A DNA stretch of 64,000 bases from Microbulbifer marinus (GCF_900107725.1 NZ_FNQO01000001.1:736458-800457), one strand, 5' to 3'; numbered from the stretch's first letter, positions 37,948 to 46,940 are shown. Notes: generated by a model from the letters alone, not told the origin. Numbers and translations are program-made.

Positions 37948-38598
37948 TTATTTGAGCGGGAGCAACTCCAGCTCGACGCGGCGGTTGGCCTGACGGCCCG
38001 CTTCTGAGTCGTTACTCGCGAGTGGGTAGCGCTCACCATAACCAACAGCTTGCACACGCCCGCTGGCCACGCCGCGACCGGTAAAGAAGCTAGCCACTGA
38101 ATTGGCGCGGCGCTCACTTAGAGTCTGGTTATAGACGTCAGAGCCAGTGCTGTCGGTATGACCACTCACGCGAATCGCGGTCTGATCAAACTCTTTCAGT
38201 ACGATGATCACTGAGTCCAGCGTGTCGTAAAAGTCAGTGCGGATATCGGCACGATCAGTAGCAAAGGTGATGTTGCCAGGCATGATCAGGCGGATATTGT
38301 CGCCCTCGCGCTGCACCCGAACACCAGTACCTTCGAGACGCTGGCGCAGTGCCATTTCCTGGCGATCCATGTAGTAGCCAATGCCACCGCCAATGGCCGC
38401 GCCGCCGACGGCACCGGTCAGGGCACCTTTCTTGCGGTCCTTTTTACTGGCGGTAGCCGCACCGATGATGGCTCCCGCGACAGCACCGGCGCCGGCGCCC
38501 TTGGCCGCACTACTGGTTTTGCTTTCACCCGTATAGGGATCCAGCGTGGTACAGCCCACCAGCGAGCCCAGTGCGATCATTGCTACCCATTTTTTCAT
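37948..38598 (-). CDS. OmpA-family lipoprotein with glycine-zipper domain (YiaD-like)
   Basis: This 216-residue envelope protein has a lipoprotein signal (lipobox LVGC, Cys16), a Gly/Ala-rich glycine-zipper segment (GAGAGAVAGAIIGAATAS and GAVGGAAIGGGIGYYMD, about residues 32-75), and a C-terminal OmpA domain (about 100-210) with the peptidoglycan-binding signature SGHTDSTGSDVYNQTLSERRA and ANRRVELEL. It should tether the outer membrane to the cell wall. I chose the ATG at 38598, with GGAGAA upstream, because the signal peptide begins there. It is followed by a structured 3' region and terminator. Confidence 0.92.
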   Translation of the reverse strand: MKKWVAMIALGSLVGCTTLDPYTGESKTSSAAKGAGAGAVAGAIIGAATASKKDRKKGALTGAVGGAAIGGGIGYYMDRQEMALRQRLEGTGVRVQREGDNIRLIMPGNITFATDRADIRTDFYDTLDSVIIVLKEFDQTAIRVSGHTDSTGSDVYNQTLSERRANSVASFFTGRGVASGRVQAVGYGERYPLASNDSEAGRQANRRVELELLPLK

Positions 38599-39220
38599 GT
38601 AAGGTTCTCCTAACGCTTTGTCTTTGAACGGGTGTCGAGACACGCGGCGGCCGATCACCACCGCGTCTTTGAACTGCATTATTGCCACCTCAACTGACTG
38701 GCAGCTGAACCGGCCTCTTGTTTTCGGTACCGAAGCCTAGGGCTTATTCGTCAATAGGTCTACCGATTGTCACTCAATTAGCAACGGGAAATGCGCCACG
38801 CGTTTCGGCAGCAGCCTCCCCACGACGACACCCGACTTGCGCCACCGCACAGCCCTTCTTCCACAAGTTCTGTGGATAACTCTGTGCATGACACGGTAAA
38901 AGGCGGCGCCAACCAGCAAAAACTCTTGCTCCCAGCAATTTGCGCATTTTTTACACTCCCCCTTTTTTTATCTTAAAAAACAGACACTTAGGGAAATTTC
39001 AAGATTTTGCGTACCAATTAATTCGGCGGTCGCCGCCTTGCACTCCGCCACCACTCGCCATGTGGAAAAAGTTTTGTCAATACTTGACTCGCGGGACCTA
39101 AATTTTTTTTTTAGAAGAATTTGCGCTTAATGAAGCCGGGATACTGCTGAGCGCGAATAAAGGTACCTTCGTACCACTTTGTGTGCGCCGCACCGCCCCA
39201 GAGCGGCGACCAGGCCAGCT
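38599..39220. other. long intergenic region with AT-rich tract
   Basis: This 622-bp gap separates the OmpA-like gene from slyX. It has an exact DnaA-box sequence TGTGGATAA (38871-38879), an AT-rich part (about 38930-39130) with several homopolymer runs, and a small hairpin GGTAC-CTTC-GTACC near 39161-39174. No ORF of substance is present. It holds the OmpA-like promoter; a small RNA gene is possible but not shown. Confidence 0.4.
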
Positions 39221-39448
39221 TTAGTAGTGGGGCGGTTTTTCCTGACCACCCTTATTGCCACCCTGCGCCTCAAAGGACAGGTCCCTGTATTTATCACCCA
39301 GCTCCCGCAACGCCGTCACCAGGGCACGGAGATTGGCGTCCTGGCCGGCGATCACGTCATTCAACTGGGCCAGCGTATCTTCCTGAAAGGCCAAGCGGGT
39401 CTCCAGCTCATCCACACGGGCGGACAATACCGCCAGTTTGTCTTCCAT
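39221..39448 (-). CDS. slyX: SlyX family protein
   Basis: This 75-residue protein is a predicted coiled coil (ARVDELETRLAFQEDTLAQLNDVIAGQ is heptad-like, residues 10-36) ending in the SlyX signature KPPHY. SlyX is widespread in gammaproteobacteria and its function is unknown despite its name association with SlyD. The ATG at 39448 overlaps the stop of the serine hydrolase gene in a TGATG, so its translation is coupled to that gene. Confidence 0.93.
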   Translation of the reverse strand: MEDKLAVLSARVDELETRLAFQEDTLAQLNDVIAGQDANLRALVTALRELGDKYRDLSFEAQGGNKGGQEKPPHY

Positions 39449-40599
39449 CACAGCAACCTATAAAGATGTTCTACCAGACTCACGGACCGCCGATCCATGA
39501 ACAAACTTTGCCCGAGTCGGGTCGTCACGTAGCCAAAGCCGACCCCTCGCTCGGGGTCGGCGAAGCCGACACTACCGCCTGCGCCGGGGTGGCCGAAGCC
39601 CTGCTCGCCGCCGAAGCGCAAGTCGGCGGACTTGCCACTGCGAATGAAGCCGCAACCAAAACTCACCTCAGCCTGCAGCACCGCATCGCGCCCATGGCTC
39701 TGCTCTCGCCGAGCCTCTTCGACCAGCTCCTGCGGGAGCGCGGCCGGCTTATCCGAGGCGAGATCACCGTAGATGGCGGCGAGATCACGCGCGCTGAAAT
39801 GGCCATTCGCCGCGGGAATCAGCGCGCCGCGCCACTCTGCGCTGTTGGTGCCCATCATCAGGCTCACCGGATTGGTGAAAGCCATCGCCACCGGCCCCTT
39901 ACGATCCTCTTTGATTGCACGTCCGACGGCGTTCTCACGCAGCTCTGGCAGCGGCTGCTTCAGCGGCCCCACATCGGCAATGCGCGAGGACCTGTGCCCG
40001 TTTGCGCCGAAACCGCCATCCAGTTCGAGGGGTTGGGCCAGCTGCTGCCGGTAAAGCTCCGGCAACGCAGTTGACGAAACCCGTTCCAGCAGTCCCCCCA
40101 GGCTCCAGCCATACAAGAAGGGCGCATACCCCTGATGACTTCCCGGCACCCACCAGGGTTCCGTCGCCGCGACCTTGTCGCAGGCCCCTTCCCAGTCGTA
40201 GATAAGCCCATCCGCCACCTTTTCGCGAAAGGCCACCAGGCCCGCACGGTGGCACAGTAGCTGGCGTGGAGTAATCTTATCCTTACCGGCCGCGGCAAAC
40301 TCAGGCCAGTAATCGGCTACCGGCCGGTCGAGATCCAGGTTGCCGGCCGCCGCCTGCTGTATAACGAGTAGCGCCAGCACCCCCTTGGAGGAGGAGAACA
40401 CATTGGCCAGGGTATCTTCGGTATACGGGGTCTCGTCGTCACGATCCGCCCTGCCCGCCCACAGGGATACGATCAGTTCGCCGTGCTGGCGTACCGCAAA
40501 CGCGGCACCGCTGTCGCCGCACTCGCGGAAATTGGTGGCAAAAGTGTCGTAGAGCGGCTCAAAACCGGGGGCGCAAAAGCCGTATAAATCCATGGGCAT
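39448..40599 (-). CDS. beta-lactamase-fold serine hydrolase (EstB-like)
   Basis: This protein of about 383 residues belongs to the class C beta-lactamase/esterase group. The catalytic SxxK motif is in FSSSKGVLALL, and the YxN-type motif is replaced by GYAPFLYGWSLGGLLE, as in family VIII esterases such as EstB. It may hydrolyse esters or D-amino-acid peptides; no signal peptide is evident. Start could be ATG 40599 or 40593 (MPMDLYGF versus MDLYGF). It is upstream of slyX with overlapping ends. Confidence 0.88.
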   Translation of the reverse strand: MPMDLYGFCAPGFEPLYDTFATNFRECGDSGAAFAVRQHGELIVSLWAGRADRDDETPYTEDTLANVFSSSKGVLALLVIQQAAAGNLDLDRPVADYWPEFAAAGKDKITPRQLLCHRAGLVAFREKVADGLIYDWEGACDKVAATEPWWVPGSHQGYAPFLYGWSLGGLLERVSSTALPELYRQQLAQPLELDGGFGANGHRSSRIADVGPLKQPLPELRENAVGRAIKEDRKGPVAMAFTNPVSLMMGTNSAEWRGALIPAANGHFSARDLAAIYGDLASDKPAALPQELVEEARREQSHGRDAVLQAEVSFGCGFIRSGKSADLRFGGEQGFGHPGAGGSVGFADPERGVGFGYVTTRLGQSLFMDRRSVSLVEHLYRLL

Positions 40600-40705
40600 C
40601 CGTCCAGTAACTTCCAGCAAGCTGACAAAGGGAGCGCAAGGGTAATTTCTTCCCCTCCCCGGCGCAAATGGTTAGCATGGCGCCATCTATAAAGCGGGAG
40701 GAAGT

Positions 40706-41170
40706 ATGACAGAGCAACCGGCGATCCAGGACCAGATACCGGGCAATCACTGCTTCGGCTGCGGCCCGGGCAATGAACTAGGCCTGCGAATCAAGAGCTA
40801 CTGGCAGGGAGATGACAAGACCACTTGCACCTTTGTGCCCCATCCCCATCACAGCGCCGGTCCGGTCCACTACCTGAATGGCGGTATCATCGCCACGGTG
40901 ATCGACTGTCACACCATCTGTACGGCCATTGCCGACGGCTACCGACAAGCCGGGCGGGAAGTCGGCAGCGGGGACAAGATCTGGTACGCAACCGGCAAGC
41001 TGGATGTCAGCTACCTCGCCCCTGCAGTGATCGACAAACCCGTCATTGTGGAAGCGACGATCGTTGAGCGCAGCGAGAGGAAAACACTGCTGCACTGTGA
41101 GCTCACCAGCGACGGCCGCCTCTGCGCCACCGCCGACGTGGTGGCGGTTCGGGTTCCCGACGCCTGGTGA
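40706..41170 (+). CDS. PaaI-type hotdog-fold thioesterase
   Basis: This 154-residue protein has a hotdog fold typical of acyl-CoA thioesterases. The active-site region YLNGGIIATVIDCHTICTAI contains the GG and Asp/Thr pattern of the PaaI group, and a Cys-pair CFGCGPGNELGL lies near the N-terminus, a pattern shared by many PaaI-like proteins. It likely releases CoA from a small or medium acyl thioester. GGAGGAAG precedes the ATG. It is divergent from the serine hydrolase and appears monocistronic. Confidence 0.88.
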   Translation: MTEQPAIQDQIPGNHCFGCGPGNELGLRIKSYWQGDDKTTCTFVPHPHHSAGPVHYLNGGIIATVIDCHTICTAIADGYRQAGREVGSGDKIWYATGKLDVSYLAPAVIDKPVIVEATIVERSERKTLLHCELTSDGRLCATADVVAVRVPDAW

Positions 41171-41200
41171 CTGTCCGGCGCGGCCTTCACTGGGGCCGCG

Positions 41201-42028
41201 TTAGCGCAATTCCTCCACCTCCGCGAGCTTGTAGCCGCAGAACTTGCAGTACTCCGCATCCTTATCGTGGCCGGCACGGCTGCAGTTATCACAGCGCTGC
41301 AGGGCTTTCTCTCGCCCCAACTCCGAAGCCAGCTCTGCGGTGACGATGCCGGTGGGCACGGCAATAATGGAGTAACCGATCAGCATGGTCATGGCCGCAA
41401 TGGCCTGGCCGAGTGGTGTTTCCGGAGAAATATCGCCGTAACCAACGGTAGTGATCGTCACGACGGCCCAGTAAACACTCTTCGGAATGCTGGTGAAGCC
41501 ATGCCGGGGTCCCTCGACGAGGAACATGAACGCACCGAAAATCACACACAGCACCAGCACACTGGCGTAAAAGACCAGGATCTTGCGCCGGGCCAGCCCG
41601 AGGGAGCGCAACAGGACATTGGCATCGCGCAGGTAGCGCACCAACTTGAGGACACGGAATATCCGCAGTACCCGCAGCAGGCGGATGACCAGCAGGTAGC
41701 TGGCGCCGGTATAGAGCAACGCGAGGTAACTGGGCAGAATTGCCAGCAGGTCGACGATGCCGTAAAAACTAAAGATGTAAGAACGCCGGTTGACCGCGCA
41801 GTAGATTCTCAGCAGGTACTCGACGGTAAACAGGGCGGTAAAGATCCATTCCAGGGCGAATAACATTTCCCCATACCGCCCGGCAACCCCCTCAACAGAC
41901 GCCAGCAGCACCAGAGCGACACTGATCAGAATGGCCCAGATCAAAAAGACATCGAAGTTCTTCCCCGCCGGCGTATCGGTGCCGAAGATCACCTCGTTGA
42001 GCCATTTGCGTCTGCCGCTTAGAGCCAT
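41201..42028 (-). CDS. voltage-gated potassium channel with C-terminal zinc ribbon
   Basis: This 275-residue channel subunit has six membrane segments. The voltage sensor S4 (RLLRVLRIFRVLKLVRYLR) carries regularly spaced arginines and the pore has the K+ filter TVGYGD at residues 194-199. The C-terminal tail, after the last helix, holds a four-cysteine zinc-ribbon motif (CDNCSR...YCKFCGYKL), probably cytoplasmic. It probably conducts K+ as a tetramer; the ribbon may serve assembly or sensing. AGGAGG precedes the ATG at 42028; upstream residues are not channel-like. It converges on the PaaI gene. Confidence 0.9.
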   Translation of the reverse strand: MALSGRRKWLNEVIFGTDTPAGKNFDVFLIWAILISVALVLLASVEGVAGRYGEMLFALEWIFTALFTVEYLLRIYCAVNRRSYIFSFYGIVDLLAILPSYLALLYTGASYLLVIRLLRVLRIFRVLKLVRYLRDANVLLRSLGLARRKILVFYASVLVLCVIFGAFMFLVEGPRHGFTSIPKSVYWAVVTITTVGYGDISPETPLGQAIAAMTMLIGYSIIAVPTGIVTAELASELGREKALQRCDNCSRAGHDKDAEYCKFCGYKLAEVEELR

Positions 42029-42164
42029 AGTTCCTCCTGGAAAACTTTGACTATAACGCCAGCACCCCATTATCGCCAGCCGCGGGAAACTTATCCCCGG
42101 ATGACATACCCGTGGCTTTCCCGGTACCCTTGCGCCACGCCAACCTTACGCAAACGTGTTAGCC

Positions 42165-42488
42165 ATGACGAAAGAGAACCGCCTCGTATACTCAACCGAC
42201 CGCGGCCGCATCAAAGATGAAGCCGAACCAGAGAAACGCCGGGAGGGCGATGGCATTGTGCGGATTCAGAGGGAAACCAAGGGCCGCAAGGGCAAGGGCG
42301 TGACCTGTGTCCGCGGCTTGCCGGGTACCGATAACGAGCTGAAGCTGCTGTTGGCAGAAATGAAAAAACGCTGCGGCTGCGGCGGCGCCCTCAAGGATGG
42401 CGTGATCGAGATTCAGGGCGACAAGCGCGCAGAGATCAAGGCACTGCTGGAAGCCCGCGATTACAAGGTCAAGCTGGCCGGGGGCTAG
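42165..42488 (+). CDS. SUI1/YciH family translation factor
   Basis: This 107-residue protein is the bacterial homologue of eukaryotic eIF1 (SUI1). The core is visible as GIVRIQRETKGRKGKGVTCVRGL and ELKLLLAEMKKRCGCGGALKDGVIEIQGDKRAEIKALLEARDYKVKLAGG (two segments, residues about 30-105), including the Cys-Gly-Cys-Gly turn. E. coli YciH influences initiation fidelity. The ATG at 42165 matches the family; a GTG three codons earlier is possible. Its end overlaps the stop of the convergent M48-like gene by 4 bp. Confidence 0.94.
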   Translation: MTKENRLVYSTDRGRIKDEAEPEKRREGDGIVRIQRETKGRKGKGVTCVRGLPGTDNELKLLLAEMKKRCGCGGALKDGVIEIQGDKRAEIKALLEARDYKVKLAGG

Positions 42489-45019
42489 ACCGCCCCCAGC
42501 AACCGCAGCGGCTTCACTTTGAGATCGCGCTCCTGCTTCAGGCAGGTATCCAGCAGCTGGGCAAGCTGAATCCGGTAGTGCTCGGCGACCGCAGCACTGG
42601 CATTTTTACATTTGAGTTCCAAGGCCTGCAGTGCGTCCAGCAAGTCCTGGCGCTTCGTCGGCAATTTTGGCATTGGCGCCCGTTCTGCCCGCTCCTCGAG
42701 GGCGCGAGCGAGGCCGAGTTCACATAGCGGCCCCGAAGCCTCCACCGCCGAGAAAATGCCTTCGAGTTCTCTCGCCGCCAGCGCAAAGTACTTCTGCACG
42801 AGCTCACGCTGACTGTTATCCAGCGCCAGGCGATCAATCATCAGGCCGAGGATGCCGGCGTAATTATCCAGTCTTTCCAGGTGCGCAGCCAAGGCCCCGT
42901 ATGCCGAGAGCTGCCCCAAGAGCCGCTCGGCTACCTGCCGCTCCCCTGCCCCCATGGTTTCCATTGCGCGCCGGATGCGCACATAGAACACGCAATAAAT
43001 CTGGTGGACCTGTCGCCCGATCTCTTCCCTGCGTAAACGGTTGTCCCGGATGCTTTCGTCGGCCGCGGCCGGCGTAGCGCCGGCGAGGAAAAACTCCTGC
43101 GGCAGGATATCGCCCTGCAGCCTGACCAAGGCAGCTCCGAGCTGCATGGTGGCTGCGCGCTCGCACAGGTTGCCCTGGCGATGCTGCAGTTCGCGGAGCT
43201 CTACCAGACGGCCACGCAGCCAATCGATGGCTTCTTGCAGATCCATCGATGACAGTTCGTCACTGGAGGGCGCTTCCAGCGGCAGGAACAACCGCGGCGG
43301 CAATTGGTTGAAGTATTCGCCCAGCGATTGCAGGGCCTGCTCGGCCTCCTTGCTGACACATAACAGGCGCTGGTTCTCCACGGCGCGGGTCCCCGTTGAG
43401 GCAACCGCCGCACTCGCCGCCTGCTCCAGCTCCGCCAGGTTTTCAAATAATTTCTGTATGGAGAATTCCCGTGTGAGCAAAGCGTCGAGGGAAAGCTCCT
43501 CGGCCGAGGCGATGCGGTCATTGTCCGCCGCCTGGGCGGGGTCCCATGGATCGCTCGCCTGCGCCATCGCCAGCTCGATATTCGAGCAGGTTTCCTCGTC
43601 GAGGTTTCTCAACATCCACTGCACCGCGGCCGGATAATTTTGCAACCGCTGACCGGCGACAGCTGCCTCGCGATTGATTTCCGCCACCACCAGTTCGGCG
43701 TGTACCAGCCGGTGCCACTGTTCCGCAAACACGACGAATTCCCGGCTGCCGAGCAGCTGCGCCGCCCATGCATCGCCGCGCCGTTCGAGGCGCCGCGCAA
43801 TGTTTCCGCTCAATGCCCGATGCAGGCCATCTAGGCGATCCAGCAACGGTAGCACCGCCCTGCCACAACTCGTTAGTGCCAGATGCCAGGGTTTGTACAG
43901 CGTACCGGCCTCTCCATTCACGGCGATGACGGTACGCTCGTTCTCCAATGCCCACTGCATCTGCTGGATACGCCGCGCCGTATCCAACACCAGCCAGGCC
44001 GTCAGGCCGCCAAGTCGGCCGCGATAGGTTCCGAGTGCCCTGGCGACCAGGGCGAGCAGTTCATTGCCGCCCAGGGCGCGCACGGCGCTCAAGCCGATGT
44101 CGAGCGGCAGCTGTTGCCGGTGGATATCGGCCAGCCGTGGCTCGGCCATCACCTCCACCCCCGCAGAGATGGAGACCTGCTTCACACGGGGCAAACCGGT
44201 CTTTTCCGCCAGAACCTCCAGCAATAGATACAGGCCGCGGGCATCGGCGGGCTTTACTTGAATAGTATCGGCACTTGTCGGCGCCAGGCGTCGCACGCCG
44301 AAATAGGGAAAGACCAGCAGGGCAGCAATGAAACCGGCCAATAAAACAGATAGCAGGCTGCCAATAGCCGTGGTCACACCGAAGTCACCGGCGACCAGGG
44401 CCTGGGGAATCTGCCATAGCGCCCGCGCGGCGGTGTAACCACACAGGCACAGCAATAGGACGAACAGTGCCGGTACCAAAGACGCGGCCAAGGCGCCCAC
44501 CAGTAACTGGACTCTTTGCGCTACCGAATCGCCGACAGCCGGCGCTTGCTCTGCAAATAGGGATTCCACCTGCGCGCGCGCGCCGGATCTGCGCGCGCTA
44601 TCGAGCTGTGTGGCCGCGGGTTCCACGGCCGCATGGCGCACTCCGACGGCGTGATCCGATGATTCCGCCGCAGCGTCCCGCCCTGCCTCCGGCAGTTTCG
44701 CAGCGGGGCCAGAACCGGCCTGACTGCGCGCACGCCGTTTTTGCGCAAACTGCATTTTGGCGATCAGGGCCCGGTTGTCGAATGTCCCTGCGGGGAACAC
44801 TTCAACCCTGAGCCCTATCTTCTGCAAGCGGGAACGGTACTCCAGCACCTGCTTGGAGGACAGCTGGTCCTTGATCACCCAGCCTTTGATCAGCAGCCGC
44901 CGGGCCTGCGAAACGGGGAGTGAAAATGTCTTGGCCGCATCCTGCAATACGGCTTCCGGCGCTCTGGCGCGTAGGGTCTTCCCTGCTGAAACGACTTGAA
45001 ACTTCTCCTGGCCAGACAT
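42485..45019 (-). CDS. M48-like membrane protein with degenerate protease motif (pseudoprotease)
   Basis: This 844-residue protein has an N-terminal domain of about 75 residues (FQVVSAGKTLRARAPEAVL..., a small domain often fused to M48 peptidases), a low-complexity linker, two membrane helices (about 165-195 and 215-238), an M48-like region, and a long helical C-terminal part of about 400 residues. In M48 enzymes the motif HELGH follows (N/D)EL..V.A; here the matching segment is ELLALVARALGTYRGR, so the zinc histidines and catalytic glutamate are replaced by Arg327, Ala328 and Thr331. The third zinc ligand region ERRGDAWAAQLLGS keeps its glutamate (Glu412). It should therefore be catalytically dead. 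The function is unknown, and no partner gene is adjacent. Confidence 0.72.
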   Translation of the reverse strand: MSGQEKFQVVSAGKTLRARAPEAVLQDAAKTFSLPVSQARRLLIKGWVIKDQLSSKQVLEYRSRLQKIGLRVEVFPAGTFDNRALIAKMQFAQKRRARSQAGSGPAAKLPEAGRDAAAESSDHAVGVRHAAVEPAATQLDSARRSGARAQVESLFAEQAPAVGDSVAQRVQLLVGALAASLVPALFVLLLCLCGYTAARALWQIPQALVAGDFGVTTAIGSLLSVLLAGFIAALLVFPYFGVRRLAPTSADTIQVKPADARGLYLLLEVLAEKTGLPRVKQVSISAGVEVMAEPRLADIHRQQLPLDIGLSAVRALGGNELLALVARALGTYRGRLGGLTAWLVLDTARRIQQMQWALENERTVIAVNGEAGTLYKPWHLALTSCGRAVLPLLDRLDGLHRALSGNIARRLERRGDAWAAQLLGSREFVVFAEQWHRLVHAELVVAEINREAAVAGQRLQNYPAAVQWMLRNLDEETCSNIELAMAQASDPWDPAQAADNDRIASAEELSLDALLTREFSIQKLFENLAELEQAASAAVASTGTRAVENQRLLCVSKEAEQALQSLGEYFNQLPPRLFLPLEAPSSDELSSMDLQEAIDWLRGRLVELRELQHRQGNLCERAATMQLGAALVRLQGDILPQEFFLAGATPAAADESIRDNRLRREEIGRQVHQIYCVFYVRIRRAMETMGAGERQVAERLLGQLSAYGALAAHLERLDNYAGILGLMIDRLALDNSQRELVQKYFALAARELEGIFSAVEASGPLCELGLARALEERAERAPMPKLPTKRQDLLDALQALELKCKNASAAVAEHYRIQLAQLLDTCLKQERDLKVKPLRLLGAV

Positions 45020-45216
45020 TTGGCGCTCCTGTCAGATTGTGACTTCCAGTGTCACTTTATGAATCTTCGCAGCAGTGGAGACTAAAATATTCGCCGCAGC
45101 GACGGTGAGGACTGGTTCTCACCGCGCCGGTCAAAAATGGACATTTGACTGAAAAAGCGTTGAAACGCACATATTTACGCATGGACTGCAGCGCATTTTG
45201 TCCGTGAGCGACAAGC
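45020..45216. promoter_or_regulatory. intergenic between the M48-like gene and tetR
   Basis: This gap, 197 bp, holds the promoter of the M48-like gene and the 3' end region of the TetR gene, both on the minus strand. No clear terminator or operator is recognised. Confidence 0.35.
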
Positions 45217-45864
45217 CTACAGCGGCGCAAATATTAGCAATACCCGGTCCGCCAGCTCCGGCAGGGACAATCCCCGCCCGCGCGGCTTGAACCAGCTGTA
45301 CGTATGGGCGAGCGCACCCAGCAACAGGCGCCGCACCAAAGCCGGTTCGCCACCGGGACAGCCGGCCTCGGCAATGGTATCGAGCCAGATCTGTTCATAG
45401 GCGTCGCGCTCACGCAACACCCTCTTCTGACTGTCAGCCGACAGGCTGCGCCACTCTGCCACCAGGATCGAAAAACCCGGGACCGCAAGGCCATGAATCG
45501 CCTCCAGCTCGCACTGAATACAAGCGCGCAACTTCTCCCGAGGCGACTCAGCCTGGGCGGACGCGTGGGCCATCCGCGCCCGCGCATAGACGGTAACCTC
45601 CTGCATCACCGTGCAGAGGATGTCCTCCTTGCTGGCAAAGTGATGAAAGATACTGCCAGACAATATGCCCACCTCTGCGGCAATGTCCCGGACCGTGGTA
45701 CGCGTGAAGCCTTTCTGCTCAAACAGCCGTGCCGCGGCGTTCAACAGTCGCCCCCGGGGCGAGTCAGGATCCGTCAGAATGCCGTCCGCCACCAACGAAG
45801 CGATCAGCTGGCGTGGCGACTGTTCGCCGCTGCTATCCAGCGGGACCTGCGCGTTTTTCTGCAC
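45217..45864 (-). CDS. TetR family regulator of the atu-like cluster
   Basis: This 215-residue repressor has a helix-turn-helix in its N-terminal part (RLLNAAARLFEQKGFTRTTVRDIAAEVGILSGSIFHHFASKEDIL region) and an all-helical ligand domain. It probably senses an acyl-CoA of the pathway encoded by its divergent neighbours, as AtuR does in Pseudomonas. I chose the GTG at 45864, which has a purine-rich GGGGGAG just upstream; the frame continues 12 codons to another GTG. An 18-bp palindrome lies 45 bp upstream of this start. An identical palindrome lies 10 kb away in front of a BKACE gene. Confidence 0.9.
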   Translation of the reverse strand: MQKNAQVPLDSSGEQSPRQLIASLVADGILTDPDSPRGRLLNAAARLFEQKGFTRTTVRDIAAEVGILSGSIFHHFASKEDILCTVMQEVTVYARARMAHASAQAESPREKLRACIQCELEAIHGLAVPGFSILVAEWRSLSADSQKRVLRERDAYEQIWLDTIAEAGCPGGEPALVRRLLLGALAHTYSWFKPRGRGLSLPELADRVLLIFAPL

Positions 45865-45908
45865 GAGACTCCCCCTCTCCTCTATGCCTGTGCGATCCAC
45901 TATTGAAT

Positions 45909-45926
45909 ACCAAGCGCTTGCTTGGT
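45909..45926. promoter_or_regulatory. predicted TetR operator, copy 1
   Basis: The 18-bp sequence ACCAAGCGCTTGCTTGGT consists of ACCAAGC and its inverted copy GCTTGGT around a 4-bp centre. It lies between the divergent tetR and SDR genes. An identical sequence occurs at 56378. Confidence 0.75.
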
Positions 45927-46046
45927 AGCGTTAGGGCATTCTGCGCTTTCGCCTGCAAGGGCGCAAGTGCCGCCACGACGATAAAAACCAAACGGTTACC
46001 CTGCTGCTGATGATGATCAGGGCCAATCGCAAAAAAGGATATCCCG

Positions 46047-46940
46047 ATGAGCTATGACAGCCAGCTTCGCCCCGGCAGCTTTGCTGGGCAGACGCACCTG
46101 GTCACCGGTGGCGGCAGCGGTATCGGCCGCTGTATCGCGCACGAACTCGCAAGCCTCGGCGCCCACGTCGTCCTGATCGGCCGCAGTGTCGGGAAGCTCG
46201 AAAAGACGGCGGAAGAAATCCGTACCGATGGTGGCGACTGCAGTTTTTACAGCCTCGATATCCGCGATGAGGATTCGGTGCGCGAAGCTGTCACCGCTAT
46301 CCTGCAAGAGCGGGAGCGCATCCACGGGCTGGTCAATAATGCCGGCGGGCAGTTCCCGGCGCCGCTGGAGCAAATCAAGAGCAAGGGCTTCGAGGCAGTC
46401 GTGCGCAGCAACCTGCTGGGCGGGTTCCTGATGGCCCGCGAGGTGTTTGTGCAGAGTATGAAAGGCGGCGGCGGCAGCATCGTCAACATCACCGCCGACA
46501 ATGCCGGCGGCATGCCGATGATGGGACACTCTGGTGCCGCCCGTGCCGGCATGGAGAACCTGACCCAATCCGCGGCCGTCGAGTGGGCCGCTCACGGTGT
46601 GCGGGTCAATGCGGTTGCTCCCGGTTACATTCTCTCCAGTGGCTTCGACACCTACGACCCGGAGTTATTTCGCGAACTGTTGCCGGGCTTCCGCGACAGC
46701 ATCCCCCTCTACCGGCTCGGCGAAGAGGCCGAGATCAGCGGCGCCGTCTGCTTTCTGCTTTCCGATGCCGCCAGCTATATCACCGGCCAGACCCTGCGTA
46801 TCGACGGCGGCTCCAGCCTGAACCACCACTCGCCCCTGTGGCGCCCCGCGCCATCCAGCGGCGGCAAACGCTTCAACGGTTTCCATCGCAGCAACAAGCC
46901 GCAGGTCGTCAAGGACCTGGAGGCCGAGGGCAAGCTCTGA
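46047..46940 (+). CDS. PECR-like short-chain dehydrogenase/reductase of the atu-like cluster
   Basis: This 297-residue SDR has the NAD(P) motif TGGGSGIGR and NNAGG. The usual catalytic YxxxK is replaced by GHSGAARAG, followed by NLTQSAAVEWAAHGVRVNAVAPG. That arrangement is the hallmark of peroxisomal trans-2-enoyl-CoA reductase (PECR) rather than alcohol-type SDRs. It may reduce or isomerise an unsaturated acyl-CoA. By position it corresponds to the SDRs of the Pseudomonas atu cluster (AtuB/AtuG). It is the first gene of the plus-strand operon; AAGGAT precedes the ATG, and its stop overlaps the next start. Confidence 0.85.
   Translation: MSYDSQLRPGSFAGQTHLVTGGGSGIGRCIAHELASLGAHVVLIGRSVGKLEKTAEEIRTDGGDCSFYSLDIRDEDSVREAVTAILQERERIHGLVNNAGGQFPAPLEQIKSKGFEAVVRSNLLGGFLMAREVFVQSMKGGGGSIVNITADNAGGMPMMGHSGAARAGMENLTQSAAVEWAAHGVRVNAVAPGYILSSGFDTYDPELFRELLPGFRDSIPLYRLGEEAEISGAVCFLLSDAASYITGQTLRIDGGSSLNHHSPLWRPAPSSGGKRFNGFHRSNKPQVVKDLEAEGKL

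Noticed and set aside
38871..38879. Replication origin suggested by a DnaA-box sequence
   Set aside because: Only one exact box is present, and the genes around it (OmpA-like, slyX) are not an oriC neighbourhood.
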